Source: Pseudevernia furfuracea (Eukaryota > Ascomycota > Lecanoromycetes > Lecanorales > Parmeliaceae). From it: a stretch of 64,000 nucleotides of DNA. Below the pieces are notes generated by a model, which ran no database searches, was not told the origin of the DNA, and saw only the letters and a list, made by a program, of their open reading frames with translations. Shown one piece after another: positions 11,183 to 22,894 of the stretch; the first letter of the stretch is position 1; each line of letters starts with the position of its first letter. The position numbers and the translations under genes were made by a program. The stretch is taken from contig JAIUPT010000013.1 of the NCBI GenBank assembly GCA_022315425.1, positions 620,001 to 684,000 of the forward strand. Direction: 5' to 3'.

Positions 11183-14100
11183 TTAAACCATATATCTTGG
11201 AATCTTCAAAGTCTTGGGATTCCTAGATGCGCATTGTAGCTGTGTCCGAACATGGCCATCGGGTTTACACACCTTGATGATCTGACCCAGACAATCCCAG
11301 GCTTTGAGCCGTGCTGCTGCCTCGTAATCGAAAGCCAACAGACTTGCATGCTTGCGCTGTAGGTCGGCTTTCGCGCCTCCTTCCAACCTGTTGACTTGGC
11401 CTTTTACGTCGACTCGAAAGTCATTGATCACCTTGCGCACGTTGGTATAGTATCGGAGCTGACAACAATAAGCCCAGAGAGGTGGCAAGGTTTTGGTCTG
11501 ATTACCTGTTGTTCTATTTTATCTTCGCACCGGGCTAGTACGATCAGTATTGAGCCGCACAAGAAATCGCAAAAAAGCCTTCGGAGAGACAAATCTGCTG
11601 TGGTGTTGAGATCGATGGCAGCGGGATAAAGTCCAATAAACTGCGTGGTCAGCAGAAGTGAAAGCCCCAAGCCTTGCTCGACTTACTTTGATACAAGATT
11701 GCACTAGCCTTAATGTTTGTTCTGGACTCCAGCTCGTGCAAAATCTGAGAGCCAAATTGTAAGTGTTTCTTGAGAACCAATCAAGCTCTGCTAGCGAGAA
11801 GAGATCATTTGCAGCACTGTGCCTCGAGGTTCTTGCTTGAATAGCAGCTTGCATGGGTCAGTACGCGGCATGCTATGAGTATCAGGATTACTAACCACCT
11901 TCGAAGAGCTTGCATATCTCATCAATGCAATCTATGATCTGTGAGCGAGGATTCTCGAGTTCGCGAATGAGGAGACGAGCGGTGCACCTGGATTCATTAA
12001 TAAATGGGCTAAGGGTCGAGACTCATTGCTTGCATACCGAAGCAAAGCTGGGAGGTGAATCTCGTTGGGAGCGTTGTAACTGTATTTTGAAAGGACCCGC
12101 TGCAACGACTTTATTATCTGAATGTGGTCTCCCGTCTGTTGCGCTTCCAGAACACATGCATAGAGTAAAGTGGCATCTTTAGTTGAGGCAGTGCAGATGG
12201 TGTCAATGCATTCGGCAGCTCGTCATCGTCAACTCCATTCATCCTTGAGAAAAGACGAGAACATATTCACCTAATTCAAAGTCACGACATCTCAGTGCGA
12301 CCTTGTAGAGCAAGTACATAGTTGACGGGTCCTTTTTGTTGGAAGGCGACATTTGCGAATATACCTCTTGGGCTTTTGCTTGATCTGACATGCCCAAAGC
12401 GCAGAGTATCAGCTTTCTGAGATAATTTTTAGATATCAACTCATCAAAGGGGCACTTAGACGTATCACCTTTGCAACTTCGCAGTGTTCAGTCCGCCGGA
12501 ACTGCTAAATACTGCATGCAAAGAAAGCCGACACCATGCTTCCGCGGTGTTATATATCTCGTGATTGTAGCTCGCTTCTATGCGCTTCCACAAAAGCTAG
12601 GGACGTCAGCACAAGGTCTGCAAATGATCTATGGCACGTACTATCTGCGCTGCGTGCGTCGCATTGGTGTTTAGAGCTTTGGCAGCGCTACTAGCCAGGG
12701 TATCCAAAACCTCGCTCAGCGAAGTCAGAACGTCCAAGAAATCTGTAGAGTTCGTGCAATTCCAGATGATAGTGATCAGCACTTTCTCGATCCATTTCGT
12801 TTCTTCTGCACCCAGCAGTCTTTCGAAGAGGAGGGTGACGAGCACACGGTGTGCCATGAGCGGACTTCGAGACCTAAACTTGTGCACATGGTGTAGTATA
12901 GTCTTGACGTTCGTGTCGGTGAGATGTACTGTGCTGACAATCTTGTGGAGGATGTCGCAATAATCTTGAGCAGAGTTCGAGGCATCGTTCGCAAAGATAT
13001 CGAGCTTCAGAAGTAGGACGACTAATCTATCCCCACAATCAAGCTCCAATTCGCGAACGATGTTCCAAGCTTTTTCTTGGCTGGCGTCAGTCTTTAGGTT
13101 CAGAAAAGCTCTGGCCATAGTGTGCATGATGCTGATTCGAAGTTCTCCAGCATCACTGCTCAGCAAGTCCTGACTCTGGCCCAGGAGAATATTGTGCGCT
13201 CTTTCCAGCCAATTCACGGCCTCAGCCCATTGTGTCTTCTTGCTTTGACTGCTACCGATTTCGAAGAAGAGATCGGCAAGTTCCTCCGCGGAAGAGGGCT
13301 CAAGTTTGTCTGTATCAGGATTCACTTTGTTCAGCATGAGCTTTGCAAGATCGAGACGATCTTGCCGCCACGCCTATAGCTTCGTCAGTGAAGAAATTCG
13401 ACCACTGAGGTTTCCAGAGACAGCCAGAAAGGCTCACCAGAGCAATCCTTAAATTGAAGTATTCATTCGAAAGGCGACTGACAAGCTGGCCATGCTCCTG
13501 CGAAGTTACATCTCGGCAGCTTCTCAGCCTCTCCTCGTAAAAAGCAGCTCCTTCAACGACTATTTCAGCAAGACTTAATTGCTGGTGACCTGCTCTGCCA
13601 TAAGCTGAGTGGTGAGATGATAGCTTGAATCGATGGTTGCTTACCCAGACAATGTCTCGACGTCCTCAAGGAAGACCTTAGTACTCGAATGTCATCTGGC
13701 GCCATGTCAGCCCCCACTCATGGTCTATCTTGACATGACTAGATTTGTACTTGAAGCGGAACCTTGGGTGCACCGTTGAGCGCAGTCGAGAAGAAGGAAA
13801 GCGAAGACGCGGACTGTTTAGGTCAGTATGAGCAAAAGCGCTGTGAAAATGAATCCTTACCCAAGCAGAGCAGTTTCCCATCCTTGGTTGTGTACTTGAG
13901 CTTCGAGGATAAGTTCCAAAGTCTGGTCCCCTGCTTATTAAGATCAACCCGTCTACTGACTGCTTCTGCATGACGAATCGAGACTGCAGTCTCAATTTTG
14001 TTGTAAATATCCGCTGGTAGAGACTTTTCAGGATTGGCAGATGTAAGGGATTCTTCGAGGAGCTTCGCGAAGACTATGCTCGCAAGTCAATATTCAGCCG

Positions 14101-14190
14101 ATGCGTAAGTCATCAAGTCCACCAATAGAACTGACCGAGGATTGAGTGCAACGCGTTCTCCTTTTCAGCTCGTTTGATGACTGGTGCCAT
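11183..14190 (-). CDS. SPO22: Meiotic ZMM protein SPO22/ZIP4-like, multi-exon
   Basis: TPR-rich scaffold that promotes class I meiotic crossovers and synaptonemal complex assembly. The start ATG at 14190 begins MAPVIKRAEKENALHSIL. Exons continue through LLEESLTSANPEKSLPADIY and RLWNLSSKLKYTTKDGKLLC, then the SPO22 domain (13337-12606), including WAEAVNWLERAHNILL and LRISIMHTMARAFLNLKTD. TPR-like pieces follow (YLRKLILCALGMSDQAKAQE, near 12420). C-terminal exons read LAELDWFSRNTYNLALRFC, FIGLYPAAIDLNTTADLSLR and LLAFDYEAAARLKAWDCLGQ, ending at a TAA at 11183. I see roughly ten introns of about 45-85 bp, but not every junction was fixed. Expression is expected in meiosis. No disabling mutation was noticed in the exons read. 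Confidence 0.85.
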
Positions 14191-14560
14191 GGGTTTTTGG
14201 TTTGATGAGATGAAATGAAATCACGAGAGGCAAGCAGGTTTGGAGTGCGCTCCGGCTTATGCTAACGAAAAGGCTTGGCATTCTTATGCGAGTATCAACT
14301 GCAAATGAATCTCAATCACCAAAACGTACACTAACCAAAACCTCCTGGAGCTGAGCGGCTTTGTCTAATCAGACCACAGTTTAAACAATGAGGGGACAGA
14401 TGGGAATTCTGCTCCAAAAGTATACGCAGCTAGTCTTAGCGATTCCACCTTGGCGTTTCGAAAGACGGGCCTATTGACTCCCTCGCTATGCAAAGATACC
14501 CAAATGCCATATCCATCATACAGCTTCGAGTGTGCCTCCTAATCGGAATGTGCAACAAGC
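14191..14560. other. Short intergenic stretch, SPO22 promoter and regulator 3' end
   Basis: 370 bp between the SPO22 start codon and the stop of the downstream-facing regulator gene, both on the minus strand. It should contain the SPO22 promoter. No recognisable motif was found. Confidence 0.5.
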
Positions 14561-16475
14561 TTATGTCTTCCTTGGGCCCTGAGGGAGGAAGTTGCCCACG
14601 ATCAGTGAAGGGCTATCTCAGCCATCAGCATTTTTCTGCACAAATTAATGCAGCAATCTTACATGTTGTGGTTATCTCGACGGATCGTGAAAGAAAAGCA
14701 GCACTTTATCTCGGGATCTGAGGCCTTAAGGTCTGGGTTTTTCAAGAAACAAGTTGTCAACATAGCTTTGTGCGAATTGTCGAAAGCGATGGCGAGGAAC
14801 TTGTCCCAGTAGCTGACCAGGTCTTTCTCTACAATTATCTCATGAAGAGCTAGCTTGCCCTGAAAGACTTAGTCAGCCAGACCTAAAGTACTCATCTGAT
14901 GTAGCTAGGTATACTTGCATCCCTAAGCTTCTCGATCGGAACGTGTATAAGCTCGGCCATTTCCTTGTTGCCTCGGAAAATCTCACCCGTTCGTCTCCAA
15001 CAACACGCAGGTATTGCCATACTTGCGAACACCCGATCATATTCCATCAAGCTCCTTTCAAACCACATCTCTACGAATGTCAACTCCATATCTGTCAAAG
15101 ATTGCATGCGCTCGCGAAATTTGGGCCTGAACTTGTCCAGTTGGCGCAGGATTCGCTGCCGAGATGCTGGCTGCATATTCTGATCCATGTAGCGATGCAA
15201 GCGTGCATAGCCTTGAATGTAATTAAAGGGCCTAAGCATCCCAGCATTGTACTTGGCCATGAAGACTTTGTTCATGCGTTCCTCGGGAGTATCATTCCCA
15301 GAGGGATCGGCTACGGTCATGTAATACTTCTCTTCTTCTTTGTCGGTAGGTTTGGCGCTTTTTGGGCGGGCGATACTAGTTTTTTGCCTCTGAGGGCCCT
15401 GAGTCTGGCCAGAGGCCTGGGTCTGCTGCGGGTGAAATAAGTTTTGACCGGTACCATCATTGAGACTAGCCGCTAGAGTATTGCTCATTGATGTGTCCGA
15501 ATTGAGGGCTTGAATCTCGTTATTCGGGAAGACAGTTGGATCGTCGAGTAAGCTACTGCTGAGAAACTCGTTGAGAAGGTTATACTCGTTGGTGATGTCA
15601 GGCGCATTGAACATATAGGATGGAAGAAAGCTATGCATATCCGAAAATTGATTCTGATTTCCAAGGCTCCAGTCGCCATAGCCAGGAGCTTATCCCGTCA
15701 GTTGGTATAGTCATAGAATAGAAGGGCTTGGCGTGCTTCTCACATTGCTGATCCTTGTCTCCAAAGACCTGGGCCTGCCCTTGAGCTATAGGATTTGACG
15801 ATTGCGGCGAGAAATGCGAATTGTCTGTCTGGCTTTCCGGTTCTGCTGTACTTGTAGCTACATTTGCGCCAACGTCCTGTAGCGCTTGCTGATCCATTTG
15901 CTGCTGGTCAATGGAAGGACCTAGGATGTACGGCAAAGAGTCTTCCTGTTTAACAGAAGCTCCGCTATTCGACGTTGTGTTGGCTTGATCATGCTTCATC
16001 CCCTTCGCAGAGTCTCGTGGTTCATCATGACACAAATGGCCAATGCTCCGTTTTACGCATCTTGCACAAGGTCGATCCTGTAGCCCAATATCACTGCCTG
16101 TCCTCAATGTAGTCTTGGGGCTCCAGATAGGAGGCCCCTCAAAGCAAAATTCTTACCAGATCGCAGGTCATATGCTGTTGCCGCCATAACAAAACGAATA
16201 TCAGTCTCATATTCGGATTCTTGTTGGGGTAATTGCCATGTCATATGGCTGAAGGGAGGTCATGCTCGGCTTGGAGCGCTGGATTATGGCTCACCGAGCG
16301 CCTACAATAGATGCATGCTTTGCGAAGGCCGTATTAGCATTCGGACTGATGGTGTATGGAGACACTCTTAGTCATACCCACCGTGATTCACTTTGCGCCT
16401 CTTCTTCGGACTGGTATGCTCCGCCTGTGGAGAGATTGTGCGCTGCGTCTTTGAACTTTCATCTTTTGACGCCAT
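14561..16475 (-). CDS. Zn2Cys6 regulator of gluconeogenesis, AcuM/Rds2-like (ERT1/AcuK family)
   Basis: Nuclear transcription activator; family members switch on PEPCK and fructose-bisphosphatase genes on non-fermentable carbon. Seven exons: 16475-16382, 16317-16295, 16174-16157, 16077-15744, 15688-14919, 14859-14663, 14612-14561, giving 495 residues. The zinc cluster is assembled across four exons: CIYCRRSHMTCD, then RPCARCVKR, then LCHDEPRD, preceded by a basic KKRRKVNH. The Gln/Ser-rich middle leads to the conserved block MFNAPDITNEYNLLNEFL, then TPEERMNKVF, then RFRPKFRERMQSLTD and the PAS-like MAIPACCWRRTGEIFRGN. The C-terminus reads CCFSFTIRRDN and SLIVGNFLPQ. Two micro-exons (23 and 18 nt) and a GC-AG intron (donor GCAAGT at 14918) are needed to restore the family sequence. 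AcuM rather than AcuK is inferred from CIYCRRSHMTCD and CHDEPR. Confidence 0.88.
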
Positions 16476-16837
16476 CGTATTGTCGATCGGTCTTCCATTA
16501 CCCCGTTTTCTGGTAGGCCTGGGGTTGCAGTGACAACAAGGCAAAGTTTTGGCGCTGAGATTCCGTTGTGAGTTACAGCCATAAGGATGGGGGAACTCGA
16601 CTCTCGAGGATTGCGAAATAAGGACCACTCCCAACACCACTTCTTGATTTCTTCAAACCATCAACTCATGTCTTTTAAAAACATGTAGCACTCAATAAAT
16701 TCGTGCGACTCATACCAGGTCAGGTTTAAGACTAGAGTATGTTTTGACCAGAAGACGCACTTCGTCCTTCCATCTTGAGAGCGTTCTACATACGGGTACC
16801 CTGCACTTTCTTGTGCCTCCCAGGGACTTTTCTCACC
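16476..16837. promoter_or_regulatory. Divergent promoter region, regulator / CENP-Q-like
   Basis: 362 bp between two divergent start codons. It should hold both promoters. No specific site can be named with confidence. Confidence 0.4.
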
Positions 16838-17711
16838 ATGGTAAGCTTCTTGTCTTTACTCCGATGTCGCTGTACCGATCGTAGAGTCTGCTCATATCTG
16901 TGCCAGGGAAAACGCAAAAGCATTACCGGTGTGAGGAAGAGACCTAAAAAGACTGCCACATTGGGGGGATTTGCTGTGAGACCCGTGGCCGCTGGTTCTT
17001 CGCGTTCAGCATCTCCGGTATCAGCTAAAACTCCAAGGCCTAGAGAGCTACTGTCAGTACAGAACCCGCCTTTGGACAATTTACTCTCAAGGGAGCGGGA
17101 GGCAGATAGAGTCGACAAGCAGCGTAAGAGAGCCTATCTAGCTTCTGTATAATCTCTAAGGCAATTATAGGACCGGTATCGAAAGGCGCCGCGTCTTTGA
17201 AATCACGGGTGAAGCACGTATCGCAAGACATCATACGTTCGAAATGGACGGTCCTAGATGGAGATGCTCAAGCGAAGGTTGAAGAGCTGCTGCGCTCCAT
17301 AGAGCTGCCAGTCCTCTCCACTCACTCTTCGGAGCAACGGAAGATAGAAGCACAAGTAGTTCTACGGTCTATCACCGGAACGTAAGTAATATCCTACGAG
17401 CCTGCTTTGCCGTGTCGCTAATCATCATCTAGGTTGTGCAAACGACTTCCGCGAATGCCATTTCCTCCCAAAGCGAAAGAGATACACTTTGATTACGAGA
17501 CACTTGTGAGAGATAATGTAGGCTTGCGGTCACGATTATTGACGTACTACTACTAACAATCACTTAGCGCAATTTGCAGCAATTATTAATTACTTCAGCG
17601 ACGTCCGGTGCGTCACTTGTCAATGAAGTCGGAAAGCAGAAGCTTGCTCTTTCGTCAGAACGGCATGAACTTGAGGATCTTGAATCAGCAGACCGGAGGG
17701 TGGTCGGTTGA
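16838..17711 (+). CDS. CENP-Q / Fta7-like inner kinetochore protein
   Basis: Part of the CCAN (COMA/Sim4-type) complex that links centromeric chromatin to the outer kinetochore. Exons 16838-16840, 16907-17123, 17171-17381, 17433-17517 and 17568-17711 give 219 residues. The first coding exon is the ATG alone, followed at once by gtaagc. The basic N-terminus MGKRKSITGVRKRPKK fits a nuclear or DNA-binding tail. The central part has the CENP-Q block VSQDIIRSKWTVLDGDAQ and the strongly conserved KRLPRMPFPPKAKEIHFDYE, then a coiled-coil-like ERHELEDLESADRR. The end is uncertain: a 41-bp intron at 17700-17740 would extend the protein to a TAG at 17884 (263 residues). Identification rests on the RMPFPPK..IHFDYE block and overall layout. 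Confidence 0.75.
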
Positions 17712-17884
17712 CCCAGGAAGTTGGAGATGCGGCTGCATAGGGAAATACTCCACAGCCCTTATTGAGTGGGGCCCCATCATCAATCAGAGCGACAGGTCTC
17801 CCGTCCGAAAGGGAAGTCCACCCCAGGTTCGTGCAATACCTGACTGACCTGCCTAAAAGTGATGTCTTAGAAATGAGAATATAG

Positions 17885-18251
17885 ACCATATCGATTCGCC
17901 CTGCCGGTTCAAGTACTACTCTAGGCTCGCTGGTTTAAGGCGCTCGAACATGGTTTTTGACGCTCCACGTACCAGCAAACCGTGTGCAGCATGACGTAAA
18001 TCACCTCTATTTTGGGAATGAACCTGTTTGTTGAAGATTTGTTACTTCAAAAGAGATAGATGTAGACCTTGACAATATGTCATTATTGCAGGAGCTTCCA
18101 CCCTCTGAATCGAAGGGGGTCACTGCCTGTCCGTAGATATTGTCCATTATACATCTAGAACTCCGTATTCTAGACCATGATGCCCTTGAAACATGAGAAA
18201 TAAGGATCATGTCGGGAAAAAGAACGATAGCATGTTTCTACGTAGTTTGAG
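17885..18251. other. Short gap, no gene seen
   Basis: 3' flanks of the CENP-Q-like gene and of the small minus-strand gene. Nothing recognisable. Confidence 0.5.
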
Positions 18252-18569
18252 CTAGGTACGAGGAAGGTAGAGGGCATGACTCTTCCAGATATCCTTACAA
18301 CCATTGACGGCACTGCCCTCAACCTCTCGCAAGACAGAATTTGCACCGGTGTCGAGCATACTCAAATATGGCCCTTCTACCTGAATCTCTTCTTCACAGC
18401 CATCCATAAAGGATAGGAAGTAATGAAAAAATGTGTCCTTTTCCAACACTGATTTTGGTCCAAAAATTCCCATACGATCCGAAGACCATAAGGAGTGGTC
18501 ATAGTTATAGTTTTCAACTAGCAAAAACGAAGTCTCGGACGAATCCTCACTGACACTCGTCAAGCCCAT
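18252..18569 (-). CDS. Hypothetical 105-residue protein with a 5'UTR intron
   Basis: Unrecognised acidic protein: starts MGLTSVSEDSSETSFLL, contains FFHYFLSFMDGCEEEIQVEG and ends SHALYLPRT. There is no signal peptide or transmembrane helix. Support for a real gene comes from splice signals just upstream on the minus strand: a consensus GTAAGT donor near 18640, a GCTAAT branch site and a CTAG acceptor two bases before the ATG, which together make a 5'UTR intron of about 65 bp. A TTAAATATTT AT-rich promoter-like stretch lies at about 18680. Function unknown. Confidence 0.45.
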   Translation of the reverse strand: MGLTSVSEDSSETSFLLVENYNYDHSLWSSDRMGIFGPKSVLEKDTFFHYFLSFMDGCEEEIQVEGPYLSMLDTGANSVLREVEGSAVNGCKDIWKSHALYLPRT

Positions 18570-19179
18570 GCCTAGGTGACAAGATTAGCTTATGGTTCTC
18601 TTGAGGCAGGAAATTTTCAGAAAGAGAGAAAGAGTACTTACACTTAGATGAGGAGAGAAGAAGAGTCTGGGAAGCGGGAGATTTAAATATTTTTTGGAAG
18701 CGATTAGCGCCGCGCTTAGATGCTAAAATTCACTACCACTACCCGGAGCATAAAATTCAACCTGATCCTTAGGGCGGTTTTTCAAGGTGAATAACGCGAT
18801 CTGCCCTACTTCACCTCACAGCCAGACAAAGGTTTCTTACGATGGACTGATGAACAGTACACATGATTAAGTCTATTGAGGGTATCTTGCACCCCCCCTA
18901 AACACGTCGACGAAAGAGGAGCCAAGACGAAGAAGTCTCCACCCACAGCATCACATCAGTTTTCCAAACCTGCTTGTTTTGGGGTTTCTTCTTTCTTCTG
19001 ATGAGTAAGATCCTCGACTTTCATCAATGCGTCGTCGGCGTTCTCTCGTATATCGTGTAAGAAGCGTAAATCAAGTAAAGAGTTGACTGATTCGGATTAG
19101 TGTTGGAAGCATCGTAGACCCATATTACACCTGCTGCTGGATATCAGTAGGCCACGCATATCGAATCACCAATTTCAGC
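18570..19179. promoter_or_regulatory. Divergent intergenic region
   Basis: About 600 bp between the small minus-strand gene and the TMEM135-like gene. It contains the 5'UTR intron described for 18252-18569 and presumably both promoters. No other feature was found. Confidence 0.45.
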
Positions 19180-21136
19180 ATGGCGAGAGCAACGAATCAT
19201 GAAACTTTGTTGGCTCGAAATTCTCAAACCCTGTCCTTCCTCTTTCCGTGAGTTTAAAAAAGTGCTTTCTCAAGATGGAGAATTTTTCCTGCAATGTCAA
19301 GCCGTATCACAGACCAAAGTCTTCTTGCTCACAGACAAACTTTGTGATAGAGTGCTCAGAGCCTACGGATTGGCTTATGTCTCTACTACCGCCCCCAGAC
19401 TGCTTAATCTTCTTCTCATTCTTTACAAAAAGAAGTCGGCAAGGAGCAACGTTTCCTTATCAGTAAGTGCGGTTTTCTCATTCGCATATTGCGTAGTCCC
19501 TAGGATAATCTTTACACGGCGATTGCATGCTGTAAGATCCTTGACGGCAGTACCAACCACACAAAAAGACCTGCTGATCCAGGCTTCTTGAAACAGATAT
19601 TCTCCGTGCTGCGAGGATCTTTTGCTGTTCGTAGATTTTCCACTTTCTGTGCGGCATTGGTGGGTGGCTACACTTTCCTACAATGGCCTTTACGCCTATT
19701 GTTTGACTATGTGTCTGTCACTAGCATTGGCAAAAAAGTATCATCGGAACGCTTGCGCAATGCGAGCCATGCGGCATCTCGGTTCTTGGCTGCGGTGATC
19801 TCGGCTTGGTTCAGCTTGGAAGTATTGAAGTACAAGGCCATCGCTAAGGTTGAGCGAAAGAGCTCGAAACAAGCTGCAGAAGACCAGCAACAACACGTCG
19901 CCAACGGTACTGGTCTCACATTGCAGACTGCGAAGATCCTCGACTCGAAGATTGCCGAGGCTTCTCCACCTGTTTTGGGAGGCAAGACCGTAGACCTCAC
20001 TCTTTTAGCGGTCACCCGCGCCCTTGACAGCTTGGTCGTCAATCTTTATCGTCGCTCTTATCCATCATTTGCAAAAAAAGCACCGGCTTCTTCAACCTTG
20101 ACAGCCATCTCTCGATATGCAGACACTTTCATCTTCGCCCTAAGCTCCGGCACAGTGGTATGTCTACATTTCGGAGCGATGTTTTCCTAATCTATTTCCC
20201 CGTCTGATTTCTGAGACAATTTTCGAGACTGTCATACTCACCAACCTTTTTCTGTGACCCTTTCTCCCCTTCAAGGAAGCAGTACTGACTTCGAAAACTT
20301 GAAGATGTGGGCTTGGTTCTACCTCCCGGATCGCCTACCCCGAGCATACAATAAGTGGATTGGCGAAGCCGCACAGGTTGACCACCGCCTCATTGACGTT
20401 CTACGCAAAGCCCACGCTGGAGACTTCATCTACGGTGAAGACACTGGCCAAGCTCACATACTACAAGATATGTGTAGCGACTATAGCTGGCCTTTAGCCT
20501 GGGGTGATCCCGTCAAGACGATTCCTATCCCTTGCGAAATTGTGCACATGGGTACCGGCCCATCTTGCCAGTGGCACGCTGCTGTACGGTTTTCGCGGGC
20601 GTTCCAATTCGCATTGGCGACTAATCTACCGCTTCAGCTATTAGTCAAAGCGAGGTCCCCGTCTTTCAGGGCATTTAGAAGGGCGTGTGAAGAAGCGGTG
20701 CGGTCTTCAGCATTCTTGGGGGCGTTTGTCGCCCTCTTCTATTATGGCGTGTGTTTATCACGCACTCAACTTGGACCCCGGATTTTCAGCAGAGAGCTCA
20801 TCACTCCTATGATGTGGGACTCGGGTCTCTGTGTTGGAGCCGGTTGTGTGTTGTGCGGATGGTCCAACTTGATCGAAGCTGAAAAGCGGAGGATGGAATT
20901 AGCCTTGTTCGTCGCACCTAGGGCCTTGGCTACGCTTTTCCCAAGAGGTCATGATGCTAATGTCAGTTTCCTTTTGATGTGAGACATAGTGGACAGAAGC
21001 TGACGAAACGCAGTATTTTTGGCAAGAGAAAGCGGCATTCTCTTTAAGCACGGCTGTGCTCTTCACCCTGGCTCATAGAGATCCTAGGAGGGTCAGAGGG
21101 GTTTTAGGTCGACTGATCCATAAGGTGTTACAGTAG
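19180..21136 (+). CDS. TMEM135-like multi-pass membrane protein
   Basis: Fungal relative of TMEM135, a multi-pass protein tied in animals to peroxisome/mitochondrion and lipid homeostasis; its role in fungi is not established. Exons 19180-19247, 19351-19462, 19597-20157, 20305-20961 and 21014-21136 give 506 residues with consistent phases. Marks: LRAYGLAYVSTTAPRLLNLL near the N-terminus, then GTFC-like FSTFCAALVGGYTFLQWPL. The MWAWFYLPDRLPRAYNKWI segment follows. A Cys-containing region has CEIVHMG and CQWHAAVRF, and the C-terminal GLCVGAGCVLCGWSNLIEAE and RRMELALFVAPRALATLFPR end the core. Several hydrophobic segments are visible. Introns 1, 2 and 3 are longer (103, 134, 147 bp) than the local norm. 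Convergent with the RINGv gene. Confidence 0.82.
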
Positions 21137-21818
21137 TTCATTGTCTACGTAGGCAACAAAAAATAGCAGAGCAATCATCCGATTCTACGGTTTCAGATGA
21201 AGTGATAGCTTCAATTGTCCAATGCTTGAATCTCAAAAGGAGGACCCAAAAGCCTGTTGATCAAAATGTCTTGATTGAATTTCTAGGGACCAAGACTGAT
21301 GGTCAACGCCTGCATATCTTTGAAACGCGAAGATAAAAAAGATAATTTACCGTTCCGGCCACACATGCAAGCAGTAGTCTCCGTTAAATGGATATGCTGC
21401 ATCTAAGACAATGCAATACAAATGACTTTGTTGGCAAGAGGAACGGCAACGCTTGCGAAACCCTCTGAGCATAGCATGACGCTATCATCTCTCGTGTTCC
21501 GACAAGGCGTAGCTCTTCGCAGATTGACTAATTGGCACGCCATTGCAAGAGTTCGTGACAACTTAAGTTTTTGCGTTGTTGCTAAGGGTGGCTAACAAGC
21601 AAGTACAGGCCACAGCTTTAGCAGATTGATCTTCTCCAAAACTTTGCAGAGAGTAAAAGTGATTGGAAGACCGATAGACGTCATCTACAGTGTAAGCTGC
21701 TGCGTTCTTATAATTAACCCCGGCAGCTCATACACAATGCTTTGGAGCTAGAGGATATACCATCTGTAAGTTCTTGCTTCGATAGGCTTCGACTCAAATT
21801 AGCAGAACCAGTCAGTGT
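21137..21818. other. Convergent intergenic region, no gene seen
   Basis: Between the stops of the TMEM135-like and RINGv genes. Two 3'UTRs are expected here. No coding or RNA gene signal was recognised. Confidence 0.5.
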
Positions 21819-22894
21819 TCAAGAGCTAGGAGCGTGGCTATTCAAATCTGCAGCCTCATCGTCGTCGTCGTCGTCGTCCGCCGCAACATCCATGACCTTT
21901 TCCCCGGCTTTTTCCAAAGTTCGGCGACTCCATGCGCGGACACCTTTGTAAACAGCCTATATCCGACGTCAGCTTCGTGTACAGCAACTAGCAGATATAC
22001 AACACATACCCAAAGAAATGTGGCAATGCCGATTATAACCACCACCCAGCTAATGCTTGCCAGACGATCGCGCCCAGTATTACCAGAACGGCTGCCGCTA
22101 TTCATGATTCCAGATGTTCTAATATTCCACCATTGCCATGGTGATAGGGCGAAAAGTACCTTCACGAAGCCAAGCAATCCTAGCGATGCTAGTCCTTTAA
22201 GGAAGTGCTCTGTCCAGCTTGTGACGTCGTCGTCAGTAAGCACTGGTTCAAGGCGGGATCCGACTTTCGAAAAAGGCGCAGATGATATGACTGAATATGG
22301 ATCGACATAGAGATTTATAATGGGATCAGCAACGAATCCCATAACAAACAAAGCCATGAAGAAAATGAAGCAGGTCAGAATGATTTGTGTAGCAGTGCTA
22401 CTGATCCATCTGCCCCATTGCATCCTTTCTAGGCGATAGCGGAATCCGCAAGTCGGGCATTGCCAGTAGTTTCTCTTGCCATAGTCAGGGTCTGCATGTC
22501 GCCACGCTTGAAGACAACCTTCATGGACGTATTTCGATGACCCTTTACACTTGCAAGGCCGTAGAAGCCGACCGGCTTCAGGATCAGAGGATTCATATGT
22601 GACTGACGGTGATGACTGGAACATCTCGGGGACACTCTCTGAAGGCGGATGAAAGGTTGGCTCCACGGTTTCGAAACATATTCGACAGGTTCTAGGAGGC
22701 CAATGTTTCCTAGGCTTTGGAGTAGTGTTTGAGTTTGGCTTTGGCGACTGATTCAACTTTGTTGCAGATGCCGGCTCTTCATGGAAAGCACCAGGCATGG
22801 ATGATGTTCCTTGAGAGGCTTGAGGAGTAGGGGGTGAATGAGAATCATGCGGCCAATGCCATTCTGGATTCGGGTTAAAGCCTGTGGAAGTCAT
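21819..22894 (-). CDS. RINGv (RING-CH, MARCH-type) membrane ubiquitin ligase
   Basis: Membrane-anchored E3 of the MARCH/Doa10 zinc-finger class. Exons 22894-22010 and 21956-21819, intron 53 bp, 340 residues. The C4HC3 RING-CH reads CRICFE ... LLRPCKCKGSSKYVHEGCLQ ... NYWQCPTCGFRYR. Two or more hydrophobic segments follow (IILTCFIFFMALFVMGFV; WVVVIIGIATFLW), then a cytosolic tail with an Asp-rich run encoded by a GTC/GAC trinucleotide tract (about 21858-21880). Without splicing, the frame runs past the intron into an unrelated Arg/Thr tail; splicing restores AVYKGVRAWSRRTLEKAGEK, typical of fungal homologues. The start at 22894 (MTSTGFNPNPEW) is chosen over an upstream ATG at 23023 because the extra residues look like a leader. 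The substrate is unknown. Confidence 0.85.
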
